NCBI GenBank assembly: GCA_029959085.1
Contig: JARWIR010000011.1
Coordinates: forward strand, 6,635,840-6,699,839
Source: Nemophila menziesii
Taxonomy: Eukaryota; Streptophyta; Magnoliopsida; Boraginales; Hydrophyllaceae
Reading direction: 5' to 3'
DNA length: 64,000 bases
Numbering within the stretch: position 1 is the first letter of the stretch; each line of letters begins with the position of its first letter. The notes under the pieces are model-generated. The model was given only the letters and a program-made list of their open reading frames with translations, did not search any database and was not told the DNA's origin. Both the position numbers and the translations under genes were made by a program. Positions 22,125 to 34,484 of this stretch are shown piece by piece.

Positions 22125-22960
22125 GTAATAGAGAAGTTAAAGAAGTAATCTTTACCTAACTGATTAATGTATTATTCTTTGGGGCAAGTAAAATATTAAT
22201 TTGATTTTTTGGGTCATGTACACCTTATAAATAAAAAAGTTATTTAAAAAAATTGATATTAAAATTTATTATATTATTTTTAAAAAATTGTGTTTTAAAA
22301 TATAAATGTTATTTCTTAAATATCTTAATAAAATAAAAAAATTTAAAAAATAAAATATGAAATTATATATTTATATACGTAGTTAATGAAGGTAACATTT
22401 TTTAAGAGTGTCAAACGTTAAATATAAATTTTTTCTTGTTTAAACAGAGTTTTGACAAAAGACAAAAAAACTAGGTAAATTCCGAATAGGGTATTGGTGA
22501 TCATCTTATCAAATCCATTACCTCTTCTAGATCAAAAGAGCAAACTCATGATGATAAGTTGTTGAGAAATATTATTACTGAACTTAAGAGAAAGATATAT
22601 GGAGAGAATATTTTTTATATATCTGAAACTAGTTTAGTATAATATAAAGATTTTAATATACATATATATAATTTTAAAATGTAAAGAGTATAATTAGAGA
22701 AATGGGTATTATATTTTTATTAAATAACAAATATGCATTGAATATATTTTTATAAAATGAAGATTTTAGTAGTACATAATGTTATAAGTATAATTTTATT
22801 TGTAATAATTCCAAAAATAAAATGTTTTATTAAAAGGAGAAAAGAAAAAAATTATATGTGTATTATTGTTTTATTCTGGGTAAAAGTATTATATTAGGTT
22901 AAGAGGAGTTCTATACAATACATAAGTGTGTATTGGTGGGTATTACATGACATAAATAGA
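22125..22960. repeat. P block, U3 copy
   Basis: Same landmarks as in U1 and U2. Its first shared bases (GATTAATGTATTATTCTTTG, about 22,161-22,180) align with the point where each tandem monomer switches from RT sequence to P, marking the junction that founded the satellite. Confidence 0.65.
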
Positions 22961-22964
22961 GCTT

Positions 22965-23792
22965 ATGAGACACAAAAGATATACAGATTGTGGTGCCTCA
23001 AGCAAACCTTAGAAGAGATATAAGAGGGATGAGCTTACTTGATATCATTATCATAAGAGTTGTCATCTCTACCCTAAATTCCCCAAACTTCTCAAAGAAA
23101 AGCCAATGAAAGAATTAATGCAACATGGATTGATGATAGTTAAAACCAAAGTGATGATAAAGATAATGTAGCCAACTATGTTTCTTTCATGGCTACTTAA
23201 AAAGAAAATGAAGACGAGGTAAACTCCAACTCTGAATTATGTTTATCTCAAGATCAATTAGCTGATGGTATTAAATTATCGTATGATTTTTTTACCTGAT
23301 TACAAACACTTTCTTAAATCAAACAAAAAATAAAATATATGAAAACTTTTTACAAATTTATTTAAGAAACAATGATGATCTTGAGGATAATAACTCTGTC
23401 ATTGTCAAATAAAATTCCTTTCTTTTGGAAATTGAAATGATCTTAAAGAAATTGTTTAAAGTTAACACAAACAAAAAAATACTTTGATTTATCATTGGGA
23501 AGCCAAGTTACTCATCAAGAAGGGTGGTTTTTGTTTTATCCCTTTGTTAATCTAAATTCCTCTAAAATCATTTTTGTGAGAGCGTCAAATATATTTTCCT
23601 CTTCTAGATTTCCTTTTTCCAAATTTGATGTACACACTTTTACCTATAGTGAACCCGATGATCACGCTGTCGGTGATTGTAAATATCATAAACAACTTGA
23701 ATATGGTTTCATGATTTATCTATGTAAATGGCCAAAATTAATTTTGAAAAGAATTGGCAACACTAACCCCCATAAACCTAAAATAAATTGTT
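22965..23792 (+). pseudogene. Ty1/copia gag remnant, U3
   Basis: The first-knuckle region is badly decayed (stops near 23,015-23,045). The acidic NQSDDKDNVANYVSFMA segment is near 23,145-23,200. An open frame at 23,495-23,791 covers GSQVTHQEG, a serine-rich stretch, the second-knuckle region (His and last Cys kept, first two Cys lost) and NTNPHKPKIN. This gag runs past the point (about 23,400) where the gag of the tandem monomers is cut off. Confidence 0.7.
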
Positions 23793-23794
23793 AA

Positions 23795-24586
23795 AGTACT
23801 GAGTATAAGTCCCATACTTAGTTAAAGTACTGAGTATGCTCAAAGAAAAAAATACTTAGTACAAGTTATTTGTGATATATTTTGTGGCTTTTTAATTTTA
23901 TAATATTCTTCACGATTCATCTTATGTGGTAAGAAATTTATTTTTATTAGCAATAGTTATATCACTAATGAATTAAAGGATAGTTCTGCAACGATTGCTA
24001 TGATTACTACAATGTTGATTCAAGTACACACTTAAAGACGTATCAGTCCTTCAGGAACGTAAATTTATTCACTCCAATGAATATTTTTTTCCGTAGAATA
24101 CAATATTTAATCAAATTTAGTCCTACCATGTTCGTTTCCATAACCATTTAAGATGGATTGAAAAATACAACACCCACTACAAGAAATGCAATTTATCCAT
24201 TACCGGGAATCATCCTGAGCCATAGAACGTGATGTTATCAAGTCGAATATTGTCATAATATTTATTTACATTTTCAAATGATTACATTCATTTTTTTGGG
24301 ATTATAATTCTAATCATTTTAGGAAATAATATTGAGTAAATGAAACGTGAATTATGATTTTTACATCAATAATTCATTATTTTTTTTAATTATGAGATAA
24401 CTAATATCATAATATTTCATAAATTTTTATTTTTGATATAGCTACTTCAGGAATATACTTGTGATATTATATAAGGAAACAAATATTTGATTCACTCGGT
24501 AATTTTATATTTGTTCGTTCGAAACCCATAATTAACTTAGTAGCACTTGAACTTGTATTAAGAGTTTCTTTTATCCAAAATAACAA
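23795..24586. repeat. Post-gag flank and left part of F, U3
   Basis: Copy of 15,251-16,041, including the short TACTGAGTAT hairpin cluster at its start. Non-coding. Confidence 0.6.
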
Positions 24587-24595
24587 ATTATTATA
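24587..24595. repeat. 9-bp target-site duplication, left (U3 Mutator-like copy)
   Basis: ATTATTATA, repeated at 26,543-26,551. Confidence 0.6.
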
Positions 24596-26542
24596 CGGTG
24601 ATTAATTCAAAAGGTCCACAACCAAAAAAAAAACTTTCTTCAACAGGTTAGCCCACTTTTATAATATTTATAGTCTGGAATACCCTTACTATATTAAGTG
24701 ACAGCCCATTTGATAAACTTTTATAAGGAATATTTTTTTTTTAAATCGACAGCTTGAAATCATAAAACACTCCATCTTTATAATAAAAGCACTACATTAC
24801 AACATCCCATTACAACAACCCCCTTTGCTGGCTGTGGTTCCTTGTGGATGTAAGGACTTGGCTGGAAGCGATTTCATCATAGTGGGCTCGTGGGCTCCAT
24901 TGACGGGTCTAAGTCGAAACAAACATTCTTCAAAGACTATGAGAACTTTGATAAAATAAAATCATCTACATAAAGTAGTTAAATGGAATCTCATTCAAAA
25001 ACAATACTTTAGAAGTTTCTTCAACACCTTTTCAACTTTTATCTTCCGATTGAAAAGGATAGAAACATATTTCATGAGTTACTTAAGTCTCCAAAAGACA
25101 AAAAAATAAAAAAAGATATAAACATAACTCTTTTTAAATCACAATATCTTTTCAAAATCCAAACTTCTTATTACAAGAGAATATTCATAAGAGTTGGTAA
25201 CTTAATAAGAAGAAATATAATTATTGAAGAAATATATCGAATCAAATTACACAAGATAAAGGTAAATAATGTGAACTAATTTGCAATAACAACCTAACAA
25301 ACTCTTACTGGATGTTATAAAAAAGTTTTTTTTTTACCTTTGCAGATGTAAGATGTAAGGAATTTTTGTAGCACTTAGTTTTCACGGCGACGTCTCGATC
25401 AACAATACCTTGTTATCTGCTTCACCAACCCTTCTTGTCGTGCTTTACTGTCACTTTATTTCTGTTGACCCAAAAGAAAAAAAATTACTCTAGTGTCTTA
25501 TCCATCATATTGCCAAGGAACCATTTATTTTATTGTTCTTATCCCTTCCTTCATATGGATTGGATATGTTTCAATAACATCTAACTCAACTAATTACATC
25601 ATTCTTCCTTTTATCAGACAATGTTCATTGTATTTGATATCACTGTATTGGTCCTTCTTAGAAAAATTTAATTTTCATTTCTATTGATCATCGTTCAAGA
25701 GCATAGGTTTCAAAACAAAGCAATATTGCAAAGAATTTAATCGCATAGGTCAACAAAATTTGAAGTGTGCTCTGTGTTTGGTTGGCTCAATTGTTGATGG
25801 CATAGTCAAGCCCAATGAACAAGAATGGTACAAGAGTGGCAACGGTTTCTTTTGCACGAGTGGGCGCTCTATTGTTAATGGTATAGCCAAAGCCTGTAAA
25901 AAACAATGGAGAATGCTCCATGCGTGGCAGCAGATTCTTGTATAGGTGATCAAGTCAGCAAAATCAGAAGTGGGTTCTGTGTTTGGTGGACTCGATTGTT
26001 GATGGAATAGTCAAGCCCGATGGAAAATATTGGAGAATTGTCCACAAGTGGCCTCATTTTCTTTTGCACAAGTGGCACAGATTCCAATTGTGTAGTTGAT
26101 TGTTAATGGCATAACCAAACACGGTTGAAGATAGAGAAGAATGGTCCATGTGTGGCCGCTATTACTTGTGCAAGTGAGAGGTTTGGAGAGAAAATATTCT
26201 ATTGGCCTCTGTATTTGGTGGCCTGAACAAATGGTCGATAATGGCGGAGGTTCTTTGTGCAGGTAAGTGTCTTAGTGGAAGAGATTACTTATTTTTTTTG
26301 TTTACATTTGACAATGCGGTGGTGAAGAGATAAGTATATGGCTTTAATTTAATTTAATTATTTTAAAACGTTTCAAGTTGTATACATTTAATTTGTCTTT
26401 AATTTTGTTATTATGATTGTATAAGATTATATTAGGTATATTATAAACTTATAAAAAAAATTGACCTTGTTCATTCAAACTTTTAGAATAAAATTTTTAA
26501 GACACGATTTGTTGGGTTTCGGACTTAATTAGAAATTATCTC
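24596..26542. mobile_element. Non-autonomous Mutator-like element, U3 copy
   Basis: Same element as 16,051-18,273 in the same position of F, with the same 9-bp duplication and GAGATAATTTC terminus (reverse strand at the right end). It is about 280 bp shorter. Differences include a region near 24,835 where sequence present at 16,265-16,370 is missing, and a shortened internal tandem repeat (25,749 and 25,954). No transposase. Overlapping short open frames at 25,493, 25,750 and 25,760 have no recognisable content. Confidence 0.6.
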
Positions 26543-26551
26543 ATTATTATA

Positions 26552-27051
26552 TTCATTATATTATCGAAATAGTAATGTTTTTTCATATTTACAAGGGAGG
26601 TCACACGTTTATAATATTTGTCTGCAAAGTTTACACACATTATCCAAAAAATTTGTGCATTTTATAATGTTATTTAGTTTTCTGACTTATCTACCCCTAA
26701 TGTTATGAATTTTTTATGAATACAGTTATTTTATTTTAAAAGATATGCCAAATTAATCAATGAAATCCTGGTAAATTAATTTCTTGATAGAAGTTATACT
26801 CGAGTTTCCATGGTATATTGTGCATATCTCTAAAAAGATAATAATGTAAATTAATCAATCTTGAAAAGGGTCAAAATAATCACTATGATTATGTCACTAA
26901 GATGATTGATGTCATGAGTTATCGCGATTTAAAAAACCATAGATTGTATTTGACTAAACTAAAACTATAGAATTTTTTGATTTTTTTATCAAAGTATAAG
27001 GTATTTGGTATTTTACCCAAGAAAATACAATTGTATCAAATTCAGGACACA
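26552..27051. repeat. Right part of F, U3, with empty SINE site
   Basis: Copy of 18,292-18,693 that continues straight through AAAACTATAGAATTTTTTGA (about 26,961-26,980), the place where the U2 copy holds the SINE. The match to U2 ends at about 27,051, after TTCAGGACACAA. Confidence 0.7.
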
Positions 27052-27547
27052 AAAAAGTTTACATTTGCAACAAAAACTCCGTCATATGGTTATGATGTGT
27101 AACATGATCAACAGAGATTAATTATACTTCAACAGTCTTACATACCCATTAAGAAAAAAATTTAGAAAAACTATTAATTAAAAACTTTGGTCCATATAAA
27201 TGCAAAATGAGAGATACGAAACTTAATGTTATAGCATGCTTGAAAAAATTAGTTATGGAATCCTATCAATGACATATTATTCCAAAACTAATTCGGAATT
27301 AGAATATCCTTATATCAATAATTTAGTATATTAAAACTATGTTTTATTCATTAGTAATTAATCAATAATGAAGATTTGTCATTTTTATAAGTCGTGATAA
27401 AAAATCATTAATCTTTAATCAATTAAGAAAACTCACCACTTTCATAAATTTTGACAGGAAGATCCTCTTGTGCGGGTTTATTGCAATATTGAGAAAAACA
27501 TATAACGAGCTTTCATTAATCTCAATAAAATATTATAACAAACAAAA
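27052..27547. other. Unique A+T-rich segment at left border of the tandem array
   Basis: Not found elsewhere in the window. It takes the place of the filler and the upstream part that a full monomer would have. A minus-strand open frame (27,478-27,687) crosses the border into array sequence and is not kept as a unit. Nothing recognised. Confidence 0.45.
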
Positions 27548-28241
27548 ATTACACTACATGTCATTTTAGAATGTACAACCAACAAACAAATATTATATAA
27601 AAATCCATGCACGTTGATTTTGATGAAGGAAATTCTTTTAAAAGAAAGTGAAAAAATATAAAAGTTGAATATACCAAGTTCCATCAACTTGAAGAAGAAG
27701 TAAAACCTATTATATCATAACCTTAAATTTATTCTGACATTCAAATTATTAAAGAGAAGAATGATGAAACTCCCAAAGAACTTCATAGAAGTAGGAACAA
27801 TGTTAGAGGACTCTTGCTAAAGTTAATACTTGGTGATCCAAGTAAAGGGCTAAGAACACATTCAACTCTTAATGATTTGTGTTCTCATTGTACTTTCTTG
27901 TCTAAATTCAGACCGAAGAATAACAAATAAGATCTACTTGATGATCATCTGGTAAATGCAATGCATGAAGAGTTTATAACGATTTTATAAGGATTTTGAT
28001 ACAAGTATGCATAGTAAATTCCAATTGCACATGATTGGAGAATTTAACTTCTTCCTCGGACTAAAAATAAAGAAAATGGAAGATAGGATCTGTCTCAACC
28101 AAGCTAAATAAGCCAAAGATCTTATTAAGAAGTTTGAACTTACTAATTCCAAGTGGGTTGGAATTCCCATAATGAAACATCCAGAACTCTTATTAAACAA
28201 GAATAAAAGGTAACGATGTTGATGAGAAGACGTACTTAGCA
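27548..28241 (+). pseudogene. Monomer 0 (partial): copia integrase/RT linker fused to RT C-terminal piece
   Basis: First, left-truncated unit of the array, used here to describe the pol part. KSMHVDFDEGNSFKRK (about 27,600-27,650) fits the copia integrase C-terminal region. KNDETPKELHRSRNNVRGLL and LILGDPSKG (27,750-27,850) and HLVNAMHEEF (about 27,945-27,975) form the linker to RT. The frame then jumps to DTSMHSKFQLHMIGEFNFFL and GLKIKKMEDRICLNQAK (about 28,000-28,108), the RT C-terminal block; DVDEKTYLAD follows near 28,215. The RT core with YVDD is deleted at the jump. In-frame stops at 27,928-27,930 and 28,109-28,111 recur through the array, so the sequence was dead before amplification. 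The minus-strand 71-codon frame here is a shadow. Confidence 0.8.
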
Positions 28242-30322
28242 GATTAATTAATTATTCTTTGGCGCAAGTAAAATATTAATTTGATTTTTTGGATCATTGA
28301 CCCTTAAAAAAATATGTACACCTTATAAATAAAAAATTTATTTAAAAATTTAATATTAAATTTTATTATATTATTTAAAACAACAAATTGTGTCTTAATA
28401 TATAAATGTTATTTCTGAAATATCTTAATTAAATAATAACATAAAAAAACTCAAAATATGAAATTGCATGTTTATATACGTAGCTAATGAATGATACATT
28501 TTTAAGAGAGTCAAAATTTTGACTGTTAAATATAAATTGGGTGAATTCCCTAGAGGGTATTGTTGATCATCTTGGAAAATCCTTTCACAAGATCAAAAGA
28601 GCAAACTCGTGATGATAATGTGTTGAGAAATATTAGAACTGAACTAAAGAAAAAGATATATTGTGAATATATTTTTTGTATATCCAAAACTAGTTTAGTA
28701 TAATAGAAATATTTTAACATATATATAATTTTAAGAAGTAAATTGTAGAATTGAAGACGTGGATATTATATGTTCATTAAATAATTTTTTTTATTGAATA
28801 TATTTTTATAAAATAAACATTTTAGTAGTACATAATGTTATAAATATAATTTTATTGTTAATAGTTCCAAAAAAAAATCTTTAACTAAAAGGAGAAAAGA
28901 AAAAAGGATATGTGTATTATTGTTTTATTCTGGGTGAAATGATTATATTAGTTCAAGAGGAATTCTATACAAGACATAAGTGTGTATTTGTGAGTATTAC
29001 ATCAAAATAAAATAGAGCTTATGAGTTGTGGTGTCTCAAGAAAACCTTATAAGAGTTATATAAAGGATGAGCTTACTTGCTATCATTATCATTAGAGTGG
29101 TCATATCAAACCTAAATTCCCAAAACTTTTCAAAAAAAAAGTCAATGAAAACATTAATGCAACATTGGTTGATGATAGCTCAAACCAAAGTGATGACAAA
29201 GAGCATGTAGCCAACTATGTTTCTTTCATGGCTACTTAAAAAGAAGAAGACGAGGTAAAGTTCAAATCTAACTTATGTTTATCTTAAGATCAATTAGACG
29301 ATGGTATTAAAAATCTTATGATTTTTTACGTGATTACAAACACTCTCTTAAATCAAACAAAAAACCAAATATTTAAAAACTTTTTACAAATATTTTAGGA
29401 AACAATGATGAGTTTGATGATAATAACTCTATCATTTTTTATAACAATAAGTTTATCCACAATTCACATAAAAAACTTTAATTATGACATTTAGGCTTTA
29501 ATAAACTTGAATATTTAGGTTACTTTAATAACACATAATTCCTTCTATTTTAAAAAAATATACAATTATTAATTATTCATTAGATCTAATTGAGAATTTA
29601 TCAAACTTTTGTATAAAACTAATTGTTAATTACACTACATGTCATTTTAGAATGTACAACCAACAAACAAATATTATATAAAAATCCATGCAACTTGATT
29701 TTGATGAAGGAAATTCTTTTAAAAGAAAGTGAAAAAATATAAAAGTTGAATATACCAAGTTCCATCAACTTGAAGAAGAAGTAAAACCTATTATATCATA
29801 ACCTTAAATTTATTCTGACATTCAAACTATTAAAGAGAAGAATGATGAAACTCCCAAAGAACTTCATAGAAGTAGGAACAATGTTAGAGGACTCTTGCTA
29901 AAGTTAATACTTGGTGATCCAAGTAAAGGGCTAAGAACACATTCAACTCTTAATGATTTGTGTTCTCATTGTACTTTCTTGTCTAAATTCAGACCGAAGA
30001 ATAACAAATAAGATCTACTTGATGATCATTTGGTAAATGCAATGCATGAAGAGTTTATAACAATTTTATAAGGTTTTTGATACGAGTATGCATAGTAAAT
30101 TCCAATTGCACATGATTGGAGAATTTAACTTCTTCCTCAGACTAAAAATAAAGAAAATGGAAGATGGGATCTGTCTCAACCAAGCTAAATAAGCCAAAGA
30201 TCTTATTAAGAAGTTTGAACTTACTAATTCCAAGTGGGTTGGAATTCCCATAAGGAAACATCCACAACTCTTATTAAACAAGAATAAAAGGTAACGATGT
30301 TGATGAGAAGACGTACTTAGCA
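28242..30322 (+). repeat. Satellite monomer 1 (2,081 bp)
   Basis: P about 28,242-29,020; gag remnant from ATG 29,021 with a stop in the knuckle (CATTAGAG, about 29,090) but otherwise a longer Gag-like reading than later units; filler about 29,440-29,640; linker and RT piece to 30,281. It carries GGCGCAAG where others have GGGGCAAG. A 20-bp A+T palindrome AAAATTTAATATTAAATTTT is at 28,345-28,364. Confidence 0.9.
29021..29437 (+). pseudogene. Ty1/copia gag remnant in satellite monomer (example, monomer 1)
   Basis: Representative gag part of the satellite. Order: Ser/Lys/Tyr-rich start (SCGVSRKPYKSYIKDELTC), a first-knuckle region with the pattern CYHYH...GHIKPKF (first Cys and His kept, second Cys replaced by Tyr, last Cys by Phe), an acidic DDSSNQSDDKEHVANYVSFM segment, then a stop and a decayed helical part up to the cut near 29,437. 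The second knuckle and protease present in U0-U3 are missing. In 14 of the 17 full monomers the knuckle part is an open 62-codon frame that leaves the Gag frame at an A-run; monomer 7 instead has 72 codons. Lost zinc ligands argue against any Gag function. Confidence 0.75.
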
Positions 30323-32403
30323 GATTAATTAAATATTCTTTGGGGCAAGTAAAATATTAATTTGATTTTTTGGATCATTGACCCTTAAAAGAATATGTAC
30401 ACCTTATAAATAAAAAATTTATTTAAAAATTTAATATTAAATTTTATTATATTATTTAAAACAACAAATTGTGTCTTAATATATAAATGTTATTTCTGAA
30501 ATATCTTAATTAAATAATAACATAAAAAAACTCAAAATATGAAATTGCATGTTTATATACGTAGCTAATGAATGATACATTTTTAAGAGAGTCAAAATTT
30601 TGACTGTTAAATATAAATTGGGTAAATTCCCTAGAGGGTATTGTTGATCATCTTGGAAAATCCTTTCACAAGATCAAAAGAGCAAACTCTGTATGATAAG
30701 GTGTTGAGAAATATTAGAACTGAACTAAAGAAAAAGATATATTGTGAATATATTTTTTGTATATCCAAAACTAGTTTAGTATAATAGAAATATTTTAATA
30801 TATACATAATTTTAAGAAGTAAATAGTAGAATTGGAGACGTGGATATTATATGTTCATTAAATAAATTTTTTTTTATTGAATATATTTTTATAAAATAAA
30901 TATTTTAGTAGTACATAATGTTATAAATATAATTTTATTGTTAATAGTTCCAAAAAAAATCTTTAACTAAAAGGAGAAAAGAAAAAAAGGATATGTGTAT
31001 TATTGTTTTATTCTAGGTGAAATGATTATATTATTTCAAGAGGAATTCTATACAAGACATAAGTGTGTATTGGTGAGTATTACATCAAAATAAAATAGAG
31101 CTTATGAGTTGTGGTGTCTCAAGAAAACCTTATAAGAGTTATATAAAGGACGAGCTTACTTGCTATCATTATCATAAGAGGGGTCATATCAAACATAAAT
31201 TCCCAAAACTTTTCAAAAAAAACCAATGAAAATATTATAGCAACATTGGTTGATGATAGCTCAAACCAAAGTGATGACAAAGAGCATGTAGCCAACTATG
31301 TTTCTTTCATGGCTACTTAAAAAGAAGAAGACGAGGTAAAGTTCAAATCTAACTTATGTTTATCTTAAGATCAATTAGACGATGGTATTAAAAATCTTAT
31401 GATTTTTTACGTGATTACAAACACTCTCTTAAATCAAACAAAAAACCAAATATTTGAAAACTTTTTACAAATATTTTAGGAAACAATGATGAGTTTGATG
31501 ATAATAACTCTATCATTTTTTATAACAATAAGTTTATCCACAATTCACATAAAAAACTTTAATTATGACATTTAGGCTTTAATAAACTTGAATATTTAGG
31601 TTACTTTAATAACACATAATTCCTTCTATTTTAAAAAAATATACAATTATTAATTATTCATTAGATCTAATTGAGAATTTATCAAACTTTTGTATAAAAC
31701 TAATTGTTAATTACACTACATGTCATTTTAGAATGTACAACCAACAAACAAATATTATATAAAAATCCATGCACGTTGATTTTGATGAAGGAAATTCTTT
31801 TAAAAGAAAGTGAAAAAATATAAAAGTTGAATATACCAAGTTCCATCAACTTGAAGAAGAAGTAAAACCTATTATATCATAACCTTAAATTTATTCTGAC
31901 ATTCAAACTATTAAAGAGAAGAATGATGAAACTCCCAAAGAACTTCATAGAAGTAGGAACAATGTTAGAGGACTCTTGCTAAAGTTAATACTTGGTGATC
32001 CAAGTAAAGGGCTAAGAACACATTCAACTCTTAATGATTTGTGTTCTCATTGTACTTTCTTGTCTAAATTCAGACCGAAGAATAACAAATAAGATCTACT
32101 TGATGATCATTTGGTAAATGCAATGCATGAAGAGTTTATTACAATTTTATAAGGATTTTGATACGAGTATGCATAGTAAATTCCAATTGCACATGATTGG
32201 AGAATTTAACTTCTTCCTCAGACTAAAAATAAAGAAAATGGAAGATGGGATCTGTCTCAACCAAGCTAAATAAGCCAAAGATCTTATTAAGAAGTTTGAA
32301 CTTACTAATTCCAAGTGGGTTGGAATTCCCATAAGGAAACATCCACAACTCTTATTAAACAAGAATAAAAGGTAACGATGTTGATGAGAAGAAGTACTTA
32401 GTA
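30323..32403 (+). repeat. Satellite monomer 2 (2,081 bp)
   Basis: Gag remnant from ATG 31,104 with a shorter A-run (8 A) that shifts frame; RT piece to 32,362. It carries AACTCTGTATGATAAGG (about 30,686), a variant otherwise seen only in monomers 11 and 14, plus a T variant in 12, 15 and 17. Its RT end (GTTTATTACAATTTT) resembles the RT end of monomer 6. Confidence 0.9.
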
Positions 32404-34484
32404 GATTAATTAATTATTCTTTGGGGCAAGTAAAATATTAATTTGATTTTTTGGATCATTGACCCTTAAAAGAATATGTACACCTTATAAATAAAAAATT
32501 TATTTAAAAATTTAATATTAAATTTTATTATATTATTTAAAACAACAAATTGTGTCTTAATATATAAATGTTATTTCTGAAATATCTTAATTAAATAATA
32601 ACATAAAAAAACTCAAAATATGAAATTGCATATTTATATACGTAGCTAATGAATGATACATTTTTAAGAGAGTCAAAATTTTGACTGTTAAATATAAATT
32701 GGGTGAATTCCCTAGAGGGTATTGTTGATCATCTTGGAAAATCCTTTCACAAGATAAAACGAGCAAACTCGTGATGATAATGTGTTGAGAAATATTAGAA
32801 CTGAACTAAAGAAAAAGATATATTGTGAATATATTTTTTGTGTATCCAAAACTAGTTTAGTATAATAGAAATATTTTAATATATATATAAAATTTTAAGA
32901 AGTAAATAGTAGAATTGGAGACGTGGGTATTATATGTTCATTAAATAAATTTTTTTTATTGAATATATTTTTATAAAATAAAGATTTTAGTAGTACATAA
33001 TGTTATAAATATAATTTTATTGTTAATAGTTCAAAAAAAATCTTTAACTAAAAGGAGAAAAGAAAAAAGGATATGTGTATTATTGTTTTATTCTGGGTGA
33101 AATGATTATATTAGTTCAAGAGGAATTCTATACAAGACATAAGTGTGTATTGGTGAGTATTACATCAAAATAAAATAGAGCTTATGAGTTGTGGTGTCTC
33201 AAGAAAACCTTATAAGAGTTATATAAAGGATGAGCTTACTTGCTATCATTATCATAAGAGGGGTCATATCAAACCTAAATTCCCAAAACTTTTCAAAAAA
33301 AAACCAATGAAAATATTAATGCAACATTGGTTGATGATAGCTCAAACCAAAGTGATGACAAAGAGCATGTAGCCAACTATGTTTCTTTCATGGCTACTTA
33401 AAAAGAAGAAGACGAGGTAAAGTTCAAATCTAACTTATGTTTATCTTAAGATCAATTAGACGATGGTATTAAAAATCTTATGATTTTTTACGTGATTACA
33501 AACACTCTCTTAAATCAAACAAAAAACCAAATATTTGAAAACTTTTTACAAATATTTTAGGAAACAATGATGAGTTTGATGATAATAACTCTATCATTTT
33601 TAATAACAATAAGTTTATCCACAATTCACATAAAAAACTTTAATTATGACATTTAGGCTTTAATAAACTTGAATATTTAGGTTACTTTAATAACACATAA
33701 TTCCTTCTATTTTAAAAAAATATACAATTATTAATTATTCATTAGATCTAATTGAGAATTTATCAAACTTTTGTATAAAACTAATTGTTAATTACACTAC
33801 ATGTCATTTTAGAATGTACAACCAACAAAAAAATATTATATAAAAATCCATGCACGTTGATTTTGATGAAGGAAATTCTTTTAAAAGAAAGTGAAAAAAT
33901 ATAAAAGTTGAATATACCAAGTTCCATCAACTTGAAGAAGAAGTAAAACCTATTATATCATAACCTTAAATTTATTCTGACATTCAAACTATTAAAGAGA
34001 AGAATGATGAAACTCCCAAAGAACTTCATAGAAGTAGGAACAATGTTAGAGGACTCTTGCTAAAGTTAATACTTGGTGATCCAAGTAAAGGGCTAAGAAC
34101 ACATTCAACTCTTAATGATTTGTGTTCTCATTGTACTTTCTTGTCTAAATTCAGACCGAAGAATAACAAATAAGATCTACTTGATGATCATTTGGTAAAT
34201 GCAATGCATGAAGAGTTTATAACGATTTTATAAGGATTTTGATACGAGTATGCATAGTGAATTCCAATTGCACATGATTGGAGAATTTAACTTCTTTCTC
34301 AGACTAAAAATAAAGAAAATGGAAGATGGGATCTGTCTCAACCAAGCTAAATAAGCCAAAGATCTTATTAAGAAGTTTGAACTTACTAATTCCAAGTGGG
34401 TTGGAATTCCCATAAGGAAACATCCACAACTCTTATTAAACAAGAATAAAAGGTAACGATGTTGATGCGAATACGTACTTAGTA
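32404..34484 (+). repeat. Satellite monomer 3 (2,081 bp)
   Basis: Gag remnant 33,184-33,372; RT piece to 34,443. Diagnostic AAGATAAAACGAGCAAACTC at about 32,752 is shared only with monomer 7, four monomers (8,332 bp) downstream. First unit of the older higher-order block. Confidence 0.9.

Noticed and set aside
28885..28908. Purine-rich tract (AAAAGGAGAAAAGAAAAAAG) as a polypurine tract defining a 3' LTR
   Set aside because: Gag follows only about 110 bp later, and I could not find matching LTR ends (TG...CA) or a convincing primer-binding site.
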